Origin: an uncultured Lachnospiraceae bacterium
GTDB lineage: Bacteria; Bacillota; Clostridia; Lachnospirales; Lachnospiraceae
Length of the DNA stretch: 53,144 nt
Assembly: GCA_900317755.1 (NCBI GenBank)
Contig: ONHZ01000023.1
Location: forward strand, 1-53,144
Direction: 5' to 3'
The notes under the pieces were generated by a model, which was not told the DNA's origin, made no database searches, and worked only from the letters and a program-made list of their open reading frames with translations. The position numbers were made by a program, and so were the translations under genes. Positions 44,797 through 53,144 of this stretch are shown in pieces; position 1 is the stretch's first letter; every line of letters begins with the position of its first letter.

Positions 44797-45921
44797 ATGA
44801 AAAAAAAGATTTGCATCGTCACAGCAGCAAGGTCTGAATACGGTTTGCTCCGCTGGCTGATTGATGATCTTAGCAAAGCCGACTGGGTAGAGTTTGAGCT
44901 TGTGGTCACGGGAGGCCATCTCCTGGAAGAGCAGGGGCATACCATAGACCAGATAAGGGCAGACGGCTATGAGATTACTGACATCGTGGATGCAGGCCTT
45001 GACACTTCTTCAAAGGCTGCCCTTGCCTCGTATATGGGAAGGCTCGCAGAGGGTTTTGCCAGCTGCTTTGAGAAGCTGAAGCCTGACTACCTGATGGTGC
45101 TTGGCGACAGGTATGAGCTGCTTCCGATATGCAATACTGCCTTTGTCATGCGTATTCCAATCATTCATATTTCCGGCGGTGATGTGACCGAAGGTGCTAT
45201 AGATGATGGCATCAGAAATGCCGTGACCATGCTTTCTACCTATCATTTCCCGGGGACTGAAAGCTCGAGGCAGAATATCATCAGGATGCGCGGCAGTGAA
45301 GAAAATGTCTGGGCAGTAGGCGAGCCGGGGCTTGATATTTTTAACAGGCTGCCGCTCATGACAAGGGAGGAGCTTGCGGAAAATCTTAAGCTTGATCCTA
45401 CGAAGAAATGGGCGCTGATGACCTATCATCCGGAGACCACCATCCCGCTTACGCAGAACCTTGACGCTGCAAAGAGCATCGTGGAAAGCCTGAATGCGCT
45501 TTCAGATTTTCAGACAGTCATCACCTATGCAAATGCCGATTTCGGCGGGGAAGAGATAAATGGGCTCCTGAAAGACTTCGTGAAAAGGCATAGAGACAAA
45601 TTCAGAATTCTGCCATCGCTCGGACAGATCAGGTACTTAAGCTTCATGAAGCAGGTCTCATTCGTGATTGGGAATTCGAGCAGCGGAATCGTTGAAGCAC
45701 CATTCTTAAAAATTCCGGTAGTGAATATCGGGGACAGGCAGAAGGGCAGACATATTTGTGACAATATATTAGAGACAGATGCCAGTCCGGATTCTATTTC
45801 TGAAGCAATAGAGAAAGCCGTATCCATGAAGGTGCCGGGACTCGATGCAGAATACTGGGGCGATGGGCATGCGTCTGAGAAGATAGTCAGCATACTGAAA
45901 AAGGTTCTTTATGAAGGATGA
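44797..45921 (+). CDS. legG: NDP-sugar hydrolysing 2-epimerase (LegG/NeuC-like)
   Basis: A UDP-GlcNAc 2-epimerase-fold enzyme of about 374 residues, starting KKKICIVTAARSEYGLLRWL, with LGDRYELLP, HISGGDVTEGAIDDGIRNAVT and VIGNSSSGIVEAP, all typical for hydrolysing epimerases. LegG releases the NDP and inverts C2 to yield the 6-deoxy-diamino-mannose that LegI condenses with pyruvate. A GTG at 44779 is in frame and would add six residues; ATG 44797 matches the family start. Neither has a clear ribosome binding site. It overlaps the next gene by 11 bases. Confidence 0.84.
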   Translation: MKKKICIVTAARSEYGLLRWLIDDLSKADWVEFELVVTGGHLLEEQGHTIDQIRADGYEITDIVDAGLDTSSKAALASYMGRLAEGFASCFEKLKPDYLMVLGDRYELLPICNTAFVMRIPIIHISGGDVTEGAIDDGIRNAVTMLSTYHFPGTESSRQNIIRMRGSEENVWAVGEPGLDIFNRLPLMTREELAENLKLDPTKKWALMTYHPETTIPLTQNLDAAKSIVESLNALSDFQTVITYANADFGGEEINGLLKDFVKRHRDKFRILPSLGQIRYLSFMKQVSFVIGNSSSGIVEAPFLKIPVVNIGDRQKGRHICDNILETDASPDSISEAIEKAVSMKVPGLDAEYWGDGHASEKIVSILKKVLYEG

Positions 45922-46921
45922 CAGAATAATTGGCGGCGAGTACGCAATCGATGTGAGTCGGTATCAGTCCCTCGGGAATAATTTATTTCAGGGCAGACTG
46001 TTTTCGTGTGGCAGGGCAGCACTTGCTGCGATTTTAGATCATATTGGCGGAGGGAAGAGGCTTCTCGTGCCGGACTATCTCTGCACATCGATTACAAATA
46101 CGGTGCGTGATATTGGCTGGCAGTATTCGTTCTATCATATTGATGAAGAGAGCCTGCTTCCAAAGGACATTCTTGAAAAGAATTTGCAGGATTTTGATGC
46201 AGTGCTTCTGATCGATTACTTTGGAATGACCGATGTCTCAGGCTGTGCCGCAGAAATAAAAAAGCACCATGCATCAATCAAAATAATAGAGGATGATGTC
46301 CAGGATTTTTTCAATGACAGGAAAAATCCAGACATCGATTATTATTTTACGAGCTTTCGAAAATGGTTTGCAGTTCCGGATGGGGCTCAGGTTTTTTCAA
46401 AAATTGAAGATGAGCTTCCTGGCAGGATACATAGCAAAAATGAATTCGCCCAGTACAAATTCGCAGGAAATCTATTAAAGCAGTACAGAGACGATATTGA
46501 TGACAGTGTCTGCCTTGAGCTTCTGAAAAAGGGCGAGGATATTCTCGATCAAAATTACCTTTGCGAATGTTCTGACATTACGAGAAGGCTGCTGCCGAAA
46601 ATGGATTTTGAAGAGATAAAAAAGAAGCGGATGGAAAATGGACAGGTGCTTCATGAAGGGCTCACAAAGATGAATATCAGGCATAAGTGGGCTGAAGGGA
46701 AGACACCATTTTTTATTCCGATTTTTATCCATGAAAGAGACAGCGTAAGAAAAATTTTCTTTAAAAATAATATGTTCATGCCTGTCCACTGGCCGAAGGA
46801 ATCAAGGGAGCTGTCCGGAGAGAATCCTCTTTATGAGACAGAGCTTTCACTCATCTGTGACCAGCGCTACAGTGCAGACGACATGAAGAAAATACTAGAG
46901 GTTTTGAAAGATGCAGTGTGA
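45911..46921 (+). CDS. Divergent PLP-dependent aminotransferase-like protein
   Basis: A 336-residue fold-type I protein. FSCGRAALAAIL is the phosphate-binding region. EDDVQDFF supplies the Asp that contacts the pyridine N, and TSFRKWFAVPDG the Schiff-base Lys (about 155). It is shorter than LegC and only distantly like DegT. In other glycan clusters such proteins sit next to FemAB-like ligases, as here (it overlaps the next gene by 11 bases). It may attach an amino group to a minor sugar or amino acid decoration. The function is uncertain. Confidence 0.68.
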   Translation: MKDDRIIGGEYAIDVSRYQSLGNNLFQGRLFSCGRAALAAILDHIGGGKRLLVPDYLCTSITNTVRDIGWQYSFYHIDEESLLPKDILEKNLQDFDAVLLIDYFGMTDVSGCAAEIKKHHASIKIIEDDVQDFFNDRKNPDIDYYFTSFRKWFAVPDGAQVFSKIEDELPGRIHSKNEFAQYKFAGNLLKQYRDDIDDSVCLELLKKGEDILDQNYLCECSDITRRLLPKMDFEEIKKKRMENGQVLHEGLTKMNIRHKWAEGKTPFFIPIFIHERDSVRKIFFKNNMFMPVHWPKESRELSGENPLYETELSLICDQRYSADDMKKILEVLKDAV

Positions 46922-47933
46922 AATCACTTCCTCCTGGAACAAATATTTAGAGAAGTTTCCACCAGAAAAGAAGGATATATATTTCACAGAAGAATATGTA
47001 AATCTATATAAAGACAGCGAGCATACGCCGGAATGCATTGTCGCTTCAGAGGGTGCAAATATACTTCTGATGCCCTATCTTCGTGCTGAAGTCGGAGACC
47101 TGCATGACTTTGAGACAGCATACGGCTATGGCGGACCGATTGCAAATACTGAACATCATGACTTCATACGAAAAGCACTTGATGAAATAGCACGCTTTCT
47201 CTGTGAGAAGAATTATGTCTGCGGCTTCACGAGATTTCATCCGCTGCTCAAAAATGCAGAGTACTGCAAGGATGCCATGGATGTGCTTTTTGACAGGCAT
47301 ACGGTGACGATCGATACCGGGATTTCAGAAGATGATATCTGGAGCACGATGATCAAGTCAAAGAACCGGAACATGATTCGAAAGGCCGAGAAGAACGGGC
47401 TTGTCTATAAGGCCGAAGAGGATTTTGCATCGCTTCCGGAATTCGTAGAGCTTTATAATGCCACGATGAAGCGGCTTGATGCAGACAGCTTCTATTTCTT
47501 TGGAGATGACTATTATAGAGTGTATGTGAAAGCCCTTGCTGGCAGAGGCTTCCTTGGCACGGTAAGGCTCGATGGAAAGCTCATCTGCGGGGCGCTTTTT
47601 ATGTATTCTGAGGATTTCGGACACTATCATCTCGAGGGTTCTGACCACCAGTACTCAAGTCTCGGTGCGAACAATTTCCTTCTCTGGAATACAGCGTGCG
47701 AGATGCATAGGAGAGGCGTGAAGCAATTTCACCTTGGCGGCGGATATAATAGTGATGAGGAGAATTCGCTTTTCAAATTCAAGAAAGCCTTCAGTCCGAT
47801 ACTCACAGACTTCTATATCGGAAAGCAGATTTTTAATAAAGAAGCCTACGACGATATTAAGGCAGACTGGGTAAAGAAGAATCCGGAGAAGGAGGAAGTC
47901 TATGGAAACCGGCTTTTATGTTACAGATATTGA
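46911..47933 (+). CDS. FemAB/GNAT-like aminoacyl- or acyltransferase
   Basis: A 340-residue protein of the FemAB-like (Acetyltransf_6) type: TAYGYGGPIAN, TIDTGISEDDIWSTMIKSKNRNMIRKAEKNG, read as the central lysine-rich acceptor region, then GALFMYSEDFGHYHLEGSD and FHLGGGYNSDEENSLFKFKKAFSP. FemAB proteins use aminoacyl-tRNA to add amino acids to peptidoglycan; the Acetyltransf_6 relatives acylate amino sugars. With the aminotransferase-like partner it probably decorates an amino group of the glycan. The substrate is not predictable. Confidence 0.7.
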   Translation: MQCEITSSWNKYLEKFPPEKKDIYFTEEYVNLYKDSEHTPECIVASEGANILLMPYLRAEVGDLHDFETAYGYGGPIANTEHHDFIRKALDEIARFLCEKNYVCGFTRFHPLLKNAEYCKDAMDVLFDRHTVTIDTGISEDDIWSTMIKSKNRNMIRKAEKNGLVYKAEEDFASLPEFVELYNATMKRLDADSFYFFGDDYYRVYVKALAGRGFLGTVRLDGKLICGALFMYSEDFGHYHLEGSDHQYSSLGANNFLLWNTACEMHRRGVKQFHLGGGYNSDEENSLFKFKKAFSPILTDFYIGKQIFNKEAYDDIKADWVKKNPEKEEVYGNRLLCYRY

Positions 47934-48019
47934 GACAAAAAATCGAAAGAATTTGCAAGTTTATCCACTACCGTTAGATGATGGGGAACTTAACTATATT
48001 TAAGAAAAATAAGGATAAT

Positions 48020-49042
48020 ATGGAACAGAATATACTTCACAGAGATAAATGCCTCATCATTGCAGAGGCAGGCGTGAATCATAATGGCAGGCTCGACCTT
48101 GCACTGAAGCTCTGCGACAGTGCAAAGGAGGCAGGTGCCGATGTCGTGAAATTCCAGACATGGAAGACTGAGAAAATCATCACGACAAAGGTCAGCCAGG
48201 CTGATTACCAGACGAAAAATACCGGCATCGAAGAATCCCAGTTTGATATGCTGAAAAAGCTCGAGCTTTCTTATGAAGACATGAAGAAGGTTAAACAGCA
48301 CTGTGATGAGATTGGCATCGTCTTTGCTTCCACATCAGATGAAGAGGAGTCCTTAAACTTCCTCATCGATGAGTGCCATATCCCTTTCATCAAAATCGGC
48401 TCAGGCGACATCATGAACATCAAGTACTTAAGATACATGGGTGCAAAGAAGATGCCGGTGCTCTTAAGTACCGGCATGAGCACGCTTTCTGATGTCGACC
48501 TTTCAATAAATGCACTTCGTGAAGGCGGCGCAGAGGACATCACGCTTCTTCACTGCACGACGAATTATCCATGCCCATACGATGAAGTGAACCTAAGGGC
48601 GATGCTCACACTCCGTGACGCCTTCCATCTTCCGGTAGGATATTCGGACCACACGGAAGGGACAGAGGTTTCTGTTGCAGCTGTGGCGCTCGGTGCAAAG
48701 GTCATCGAGAAGCACTTTACGCTTGATAAAAATATGGAAGGACCTGACCACAAGGCATCTACAGAACCTGCAGAATTTAAGAAGATGGTCGATGAGATCA
48801 GGGCAGTCGAAAGAGCGCTTGGAGATGGCGTGAAGAAGCCAACAAAGTCTGAAAACAGCATCAGCACCGTCGTAAAAAAGAGAATTGTTGCAGACAGGGA
48901 TATAAAGAAGGGTGAGACCTTCTCTGGTGAGAACCTCACGGTCAAGAGAAACGACACCGGACTTCCGGCATCAGAGTGGGATCTTGTGATTGGACGGAAA
49001 GCGGATAGAGATATCGCAGAAGATGAAGGAATCGAGATTTGA
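48020..49042 (+). CDS. legI: N-acyl nonulosonate synthase (LegI/NeuB-like)
   Basis: LegI condenses phosphoenolpyruvate with a diamino-deoxy hexose to form legionaminic acid. The about 340-residue protein has the TIM barrel (IIAEAGVNHNGRLDLA, VKFQTWKTEK, IKIGSGDIMN, LLSTGMSTLSDVD, HCTTNYPCPYDEVNL, VGYSDHTEG, EKHFTLDKNMEGPDH) and a C-terminal antifreeze-like SAF domain (about 285-340, VADRDIKKGETFSGENL). ATG 48020 with AAGGA four bases upstream is preferred to the in-frame ATG 47978, which has no binding site. It follows the FemAB-like gene after an 86-base gap. Confidence 0.9.
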   Translation: MEQNILHRDKCLIIAEAGVNHNGRLDLALKLCDSAKEAGADVVKFQTWKTEKIITTKVSQADYQTKNTGIEESQFDMLKKLELSYEDMKKVKQHCDEIGIVFASTSDEEESLNFLIDECHIPFIKIGSGDIMNIKYLRYMGAKKMPVLLSTGMSTLSDVDLSINALREGGAEDITLLHCTTNYPCPYDEVNLRAMLTLRDAFHLPVGYSDHTEGTEVSVAAVALGAKVIEKHFTLDKNMEGPDHKASTEPAEFKKMVDEIRAVERALGDGVKKPTKSENSISTVVKKRIVADRDIKKGETFSGENLTVKRNDTGLPASEWDLVIGRKADRDIAEDEGIEI

Positions 49043-49647
49043 TTTCAAAGTTTGAAAAAGCAAAGGCATACTTCTCTTTGAAGTATGGAAAATATAGGAA
49101 AATCCACTCCGGCTATCATTCTCTTCTCATCAAACCGCTGCAGATAGACGGCCCAGAAGGGATAGCAATTGGTGACCAGACATATATAGCTGAAGGGGCG
49201 TGGCTTTTTGCAGATACTGTGAATGGTGCAAGCCGCATCGATTCAGGCAGCAGTGATGCAAAAGACAGCACAGCATGCAGCCTTCGAATCGGTGCCCACT
49301 GCGAGATCGGGCATTTCGCACACATCGTTGCAAAGCAGTCTGTCACAATAGAGGATTCCGTACTTTTTGCAGACAAGGTATTTGTCTCGGACTGCACACA
49401 TGAATTTGAAGATATAGAAATGCCGGTACTGAACCAGCCGGTCACCTTCATTAAAGAGGTCACAATAGGCGAAGGTTCTTGGCTAGGCGAAAATGTATGC
49501 GTGCTTGGCGCATCCATTGGAAAGCACTGCATCATAGGCTCGAATGCAGTCGTTACAAAGGACATTCCTGATTATTCTATAGCGGTCGGGAGTCCGGCAA
49601 GAGTGATCAGGCATTATGATTTCGAAAAGAAAGAATGGGTAAGATAA
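49039..49647 (+). CDS. Left-handed beta-helix acyltransferase (LegH candidate)
   Basis: This 202-residue protein shows hexapeptide repeats: IGDQTYIAEGAWLFAD, LRIGAHCEIGHFAHI, IGEGSWLGENVCVLGASIGKHC (in two halves) and IIGSNAVVTKDIPDYSIAVGSPARVI, the LacA/CysE-like C-terminal signature. It should acetylate an amino or hydroxyl group of a sugar. In the Leg pathway this is the step of LegH, between LegC and LegG, but a later O-acetylation is equally possible. The start is TTG 49039, overlapping the synthase stop (TTGA), with AAGGA upstream. Confidence 0.8.
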   Translation: MISKFEKAKAYFSLKYGKYRKIHSGYHSLLIKPLQIDGPEGIAIGDQTYIAEGAWLFADTVNGASRIDSGSSDAKDSTACSLRIGAHCEIGHFAHIVAKQSVTIEDSVLFADKVFVSDCTHEFEDIEMPVLNQPVTFIKEVTIGEGSWLGENVCVLGASIGKHCIIGSNAVVTKDIPDYSIAVGSPARVIRHYDFEKKEWVR

Positions 49648-49648
49648 A

Positions 49649-50491
49649 TTGCGAATATTAGTCACAGGTGCAAATGGATATTTAGGTCAGGGCATTGTAA
49701 AAGAACTTCTTGACAAGGGTCAGGAGGTTGTTGCAGCCGACTTCAAGCTCGACCATACAGATGAGAGAGCAGAAGGCGTGGAATGTGACCTCTTCGATGT
49801 AGGAGATCCTTATGAGTTCTTCGGGGAGCCAGACGTATTGCTTCATCTTGCATGGAGAGACGGCTTTGTACATTATTCTGATGCACATATCAATGACCTG
49901 CCTGAGCACTATGCATTCTTAAAGAGCATAGCAGAAGGCATGAAAAATGCCGGGCATGGCCGCATCGCCGTCATGGGTACGATGCATGAGATCGGTTTCT
50001 TCGAAGGCGCTATCAAGGAAGAAACTCCGTGCAATCCTGTCACGCCATACGGTATCGCAAAGAATGCATTGAGGGAGCTCACAGCTTTACTCTGCAAGCA
50101 GAATAATGTCACATTCCAGTGGCTCAGGGGCTTCTATATAGTCGGAAACAGCCAGTATGGTAGTTCGATTTTCTCAAAGATTACAGCAGCTGCAATGGAA
50201 GGGAAAAAGGAATTTCCGTTTACACAGGGGCTGAACCAGTTTGACTTCATAGATTATGACCTCTTTGCAAAGCAGGTCGCAGCAGCAGTAAGCCAGGATG
50301 ATATAAACGGTATCATCAATATCTGTTCCGGCCGCCCGGAGAAGCTTGCTGACAGGGTAGAGCGTTTCATCAAAGAAAATAATTACAAAATAAAGCTCAA
50401 GTATGGAGCTTTCCCAGACAGACCATACGACTCAAAGGCAGTCTGGGGAGATGACTTCAAAATTCGCATGATCATGGAGAAGTCACAATAA
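49649..50491 (+). CDS. NAD-dependent epimerase/dehydratase (extended SDR)
   Basis: The 280-residue protein has the Rossmann motif VTGANGYLGQGIV and a YxxxK active site in PVTPYGIAKNALREL. GTMHEIGFFEGAIKEETPC supplies the Ser/Thr region. It is shorter than UDP-hexose epimerases of about 330 residues, more like dTDP-4-dehydro- or GDP-sugar reductases or sugar-ketoreductases. The start is TTG 49649 (MRILVTGA), just after the previous stop. It could serve a branch of the glycan such as a deoxysugar. The substrate is unknown. Confidence 0.78.
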   Translation: MRILVTGANGYLGQGIVKELLDKGQEVVAADFKLDHTDERAEGVECDLFDVGDPYEFFGEPDVLLHLAWRDGFVHYSDAHINDLPEHYAFLKSIAEGMKNAGHGRIAVMGTMHEIGFFEGAIKEETPCNPVTPYGIAKNALRELTALLCKQNNVTFQWLRGFYIVGNSQYGSSIFSKITAAAMEGKKEFPFTQGLNQFDFIDYDLFAKQVAAAVSQDDINGIINICSGRPEKLADRVERFIKENNYKIKLKYGAFPDRPYDSKAVWGDDFKIRMIMEKSQ

Positions 50492-50581
50492 TAAGTAAAC
50501 GGGAGATAATCCAGCTGAATTATCAGGCCGGTATCAATTTTTACAAAATAATCATTCAGAAGAAACATTTCGGAGAACATA

Positions 50582-52561
50582 GTGTCCGCAGATAATAAAC
50601 CAAAAAAATTCAGGCTGCAGCATTGGCAGATCATAGCCTTATTCTTAGCAGTATATGATGCAATTGCTGTAAATGCAGCATATTTTCTTGCACTGCTTTT
50701 AAGATTTGATTTTCAGTATTCTCATATTGATTTGAGATACCTGATTGCATGGCAGCACTTTGCACCAGTATATACAATAATATGCATCATTGTCTTCTAT
50801 ATATTTAAGCTCTATCAGAGCCTGTGGCGGTTTGCCAGCTATCATGAGCTTGTACGAGTCATAGAAGCATCGGTCGTGACATGTCTTGTGCAGATATTTG
50901 GCACGATGCTTTTTGTCACAAGAATGCCGATTTCCTACTATATGATGGGAGCGGTAATTCAGTTCTGCCTCATACTGTTCGTTAGATTTTCATACAGATT
51001 CGTACTTCTGCTTCGAGGGAGAAGCGATGTGGCAGCGACCGTACCCGAAAAAAACGTAATGATCGTGGGAGCAGGAAATTCCGGTCAGCTCATTGCCAGA
51101 GACATCAAGCGTGCAAGGGAATTAAATGACAAGGTAGTCTGCTTCATAGATGACAATGAAAATAAATGGAAGCGCTATGTAGATGGCATTCCTGTAGTCG
51201 GTGGACGTGACAGCATCATGAAGGCTGTAGCAGATTACCATGTCGACAATATTTATCTTGCTATTCCATCAGCGACTCCGGAGCAGAAGCGTGATATTCT
51301 GAATATCTGCTCTCAGACGAACTGTGAGCTGAAGTCACTTCCGGGCTACTACCAGATCGTAAATGACGAAGTCTCTGTCTCTCAGATGAGGGATGTAAAG
51401 ATAGAGGACCTTCTGGGCAGGGATCCTATTAAGCCAGATCTTTCAGATGTCTTCTCCATGCTTCATGGAAAGACAGTTCTCATCACAGGCGCAGGCGGTT
51501 CCATAGGATCCGAGCTTTCAAGGCAGGTTGCAAGCCACAGTCCTAAGCAGCTCATACTTTTTGATATTTATGAGAACAGTATCTATGCAGTACAGCTTGA
51601 ACTGAAAGAAAAGTATCCAGACCTTGACCTCGTAGTCCTCATTGGTTCTATCCGGGATTCAAGGAAGATGTTCGATGTCTTCGAAAAATACAGGCCGGAA
51701 ATTGTCTATCATGCTGCAGCGCATAAGCACGTGCCGCTCATGGAGGACAGTCCGTGTGAATCAATAAAGAATAATCCGCTTGGCACCTACAAAACTGCTT
51801 ATGCAGCCATGCTCCATGGCTGCGAAAGATTCGTCCTCATCAGTACAGATAAGGCCGTAAATCCTACGAATATCATGGGTGCTTCAAAGAGACTCTGTGA
51901 GATGGTCATCCAGAGCTTTAATGAAAAAATCAAGGAAGGCAAGGCTGATGAAATCCCCCAGCTCTTTACACATGATGGGATGAAGGGAATGCCTGATGAA
52001 ATATCAAAGGAGACCTTTAAGAACGTAAAGACCCAGTTTGTGGCAGTCCGTTTTGGAAATGTCCTTGGCTCGAATGGCTCTGTCATTCCAATCTTTAAGA
52101 AACAGATTGAAAACGGAGGGCCTGTCACAGTCACGCATCCTGACATCATCAGGTATTTCATGACGATTCCGGAAGCTGTGTCTTTAGTACTCCTTGCAGG
52201 TACATACGCTAAGGGCGGAGAAATCTTTGTACTTGATATGGGATCGCCTGTAAAGATAGACACGCTTGCGAGAAACCTCATCCGTCTTTCAGGCTTCAGG
52301 CCAGATGTGGATATCAAAATTGAATACACAGGTCTTCGTCCAGGTGAAAAGCTCTATGAAGAAAAGCTGATGGCTGAGGAAGGCCTCGAAAAGACAGCAA
52401 ACAACCTCATCTTTATTGGAAAACCAATAGCGTTTAATACAGACGAATTTCTTTCTGAGCTAGATGGACTTATGACTGATGCCTATAAAAATAAGGAAGA
52501 TATTAAGGAAAGAGTAAAGAGCGTTGTAAAGACCTACCATCCGAAGGAAAATGTGAATTAG
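50582..52561 (+). CDS. Membrane-bound UDP-HexNAc 4,6-dehydratase (CapD/PglF/WbpM-like)
   Basis: The 659-residue protein has four N-terminal helices (about 10-135), a first nucleotide-binding domain (VMIVGAGNSGQLIARDI) of the CoA-binding-like type, and the catalytic SDR domain: ITGAGGSIGSELSRQ (about 303-317) and STDKAVNPTNIMGASKR, with Met at the Tyr position as in this family. It converts UDP-GlcNAc to the 4-keto-6-deoxy sugar. It is distinct from the soluble LegB-like enzyme at 36567 and may feed a second sugar, such as bacillosamine- or fucosamine-type. The start is GTG 50582 with GGAG upstream. It is the last gene of the operon. Confidence 0.88.
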   Translation: MSADNKPKKFRLQHWQIIALFLAVYDAIAVNAAYFLALLLRFDFQYSHIDLRYLIAWQHFAPVYTIICIIVFYIFKLYQSLWRFASYHELVRVIEASVVTCLVQIFGTMLFVTRMPISYYMMGAVIQFCLILFVRFSYRFVLLLRGRSDVAATVPEKNVMIVGAGNSGQLIARDIKRARELNDKVVCFIDDNENKWKRYVDGIPVVGGRDSIMKAVADYHVDNIYLAIPSATPEQKRDILNICSQTNCELKSLPGYYQIVNDEVSVSQMRDVKIEDLLGRDPIKPDLSDVFSMLHGKTVLITGAGGSIGSELSRQVASHSPKQLILFDIYENSIYAVQLELKEKYPDLDLVVLIGSIRDSRKMFDVFEKYRPEIVYHAAAHKHVPLMEDSPCESIKNNPLGTYKTAYAAMLHGCERFVLISTDKAVNPTNIMGASKRLCEMVIQSFNEKIKEGKADEIPQLFTHDGMKGMPDEISKETFKNVKTQFVAVRFGNVLGSNGSVIPIFKKQIENGGPVTVTHPDIIRYFMTIPEAVSLVLLAGTYAKGGEIFVLDMGSPVKIDTLARNLIRLSGFRPDVDIKIEYTGLRPGEKLYEEKLMAEEGLEKTANNLIFIGKPIAFNTDEFLSELDGLMTDAYKNKEDIKERVKSVVKTYHPKENVN

Positions 52562-52642
52562 CATAAATGATGCAGAAAAGGGAATTTTGTGATATATTGT
52601 GTCACAAGTTAACGAATATCATTTTTTATTTAATTATATAGT

Positions 52643-52834
52643 ATGGGTGGATATATGTGTGATGTAAAAGAATATGAAAAAATAGCAAAAAAGCTAAGTG
52701 TACTTACACCTGATGATACTATGCAAATCATTAAGGAGACAAATGATCCGGATGTAAGACAAATATATTCAATTGTAGGGGACTACTTTCTTCAAAAAAA
52801 ACAGAAGGAATTAATAGAAAAGGAAAAGTATTGA
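52643..52834 (+). CDS. Small protein upstream of a zeta-type kinase, possible antitoxin
   Basis: The 63-residue product is helical and charged (KEYEKIAKKLSVL, QKKQKELIEKEK). The start may be ATG 52643, or ATG 52655, which has GGGTGGA just before it. The stop overlaps the next start (TTGA, 52831-52834), so translation is coupled. I do not recognise its sequence, but position and size fit the antitoxin of a zeta-toxin pair. Codons are AT-rich, unlike the glycan operon before it. Confidence 0.55.
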   Translation: MGGYMCDVKEYEKIAKKLSVLTPDDTMQIIKETNDPDVRQIYSIVGDYFLQKKQKELIEKEKY

Positions 52835-53144
52835 GACCTAAATATATACTGTATGCAGGTGTTAATGGAGCAGGAAAGTCAACTCTTTATGATATAAATG
52901 GCAATTTGGAAGGGCTACATTATATTAATCTTGATGATGCAATAAAAAGACTTGGTGATTGGCGAGATGTTAGTATTAATCTTGTTGCTGGAAAACAAGT
53001 GGTAAATACAATAAAACAATATATAGAAGCTAAGGATTCTTTTATTCAGGAAACTACGTTTTGTGGTAATTCTATTATTAGAAATATCAATAATGCCATT
53101 AAACAAGGATATTATATAGAAGTTCATTATGTTGCTGTTGAAAC
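52831..53144 (+). CDS. Zeta-toxin-like kinase, truncated by the window edge
   Basis: The frame starts at TTG 52831 with AAGGAAAAG upstream and stays open to the right edge (about 104 residues). It shows a P-loop YAGVNGAGKSTLYDIN (about 8-23), then HYINLDDAIKRLGD and SFIQETTFCG, the order seen in zeta-toxin and related P-loop kinases. Zeta toxins phosphorylate UDP-N-acetylamino sugars and so halt peptidoglycan synthesis. The C-terminal part is not visible, so activity cannot be judged. Confidence 0.7.
   Translation, partial: MRPKYILYAGVNGAGKSTLYDINGNLEGLHYINLDDAIKRLGDWRDVSINLVAGKQVVNTIKQYIEAKDSFIQETTFCGNSIIRNINNAIKQGYYIEVHYVAVE

Noticed and set aside
51799-52329. 176-residue frame antisense to the CapD-like dehydratase gene
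   Set aside because: Covers the catalytic domain of the real gene and shows no domain of its own.

Overview
The window looks like a chromosomal segment of an anaerobic Firmicute, most likely a clostridial or Lachnospiraceae-type gut or rumen organism. The reasons are moderate AT-richness, frequent TTG starts with AGGAG-type ribosome binding sites, a rubredoxin-rubrerythrin, an AEC-type transporter, the GlpK / two FAD oxidoreductase / DUF1667 glycerol set, and HydE/HydF maturases. No rRNA, tRNA, CRISPR array, phage or IS element was recognised. All family assignments come from motif recognition, not from database searches.

Layout. 1-4826: a truncated gene, an AT-rich polytopic membrane protein, a voltage-gated K+ channel, and on the minus strand a PepV-like dipeptidase and an AEC-family permease. 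4941-19589: a long plus-strand unit of NifH-like, NifD-like, NifK-like, HypF, HypC, HypD, HypE, TM1266-like, second NifD/E-like, a 64-residue protein, second NifK/N-like and HydF, followed after a terminator by HydE. 19590-24666: duplicated palindromes, rubrerythrin (minus), two tandem GtrII-like membrane glucosyltransferases and Lgt. 24672-29744: glycerol catabolism. 29826-30212: two promoters, a small terminated transcript and a structured leader. 30213-52561: about twenty co-oriented surface-glycan genes, including a probable legionaminic-acid-type nonulosonate pathway and four consecutive Gfo/Idh/MocA oxidoreductases. 52643-53144: a small gene and a truncated zeta-toxin-like kinase, probably a toxin-antitoxin pair.

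The standout is 4941-19589. It joins three metallocofactor toolkits that are normally separate: a nitrogenase-like reductase with two NifDK/NifEN-like heterodimers, the HypCDEF module that makes the Fe(CN)2CO unit of [NiFe] hydrogenase, and HydE plus HydF of [FeFe] hydrogenase H-cluster assembly. HydG, HypA, HypB, NifB and any hydrogenase structural gene are absent from the window. The tight overlaps (several ATGA junctions) and a leader with a terminator in front of the nifH-like gene suggest one co-regulated pathway. My inference is an alternative, HydG-independent H-cluster route or a new Fe-CN/CO cofactor, with the nitrogenase-like proteins acting as reductase and scaffold. The sequence alone cannot prove this.

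The second region of interest is the surface-glycan operon. It starts behind a perfect-consensus promoter and a leader whose last hairpin is a terminator with a possible competing fold, as expected for processive antitermination of a 22-kb operon. Wzx, Wzy, several transferases and a membrane-bound 4,6-dehydratase surround LegB, LegC, PtmE, LegF, LegG and LegI homologues, so the product is probably a nonulosonate-containing polysaccharide or glycoprotein glycan.
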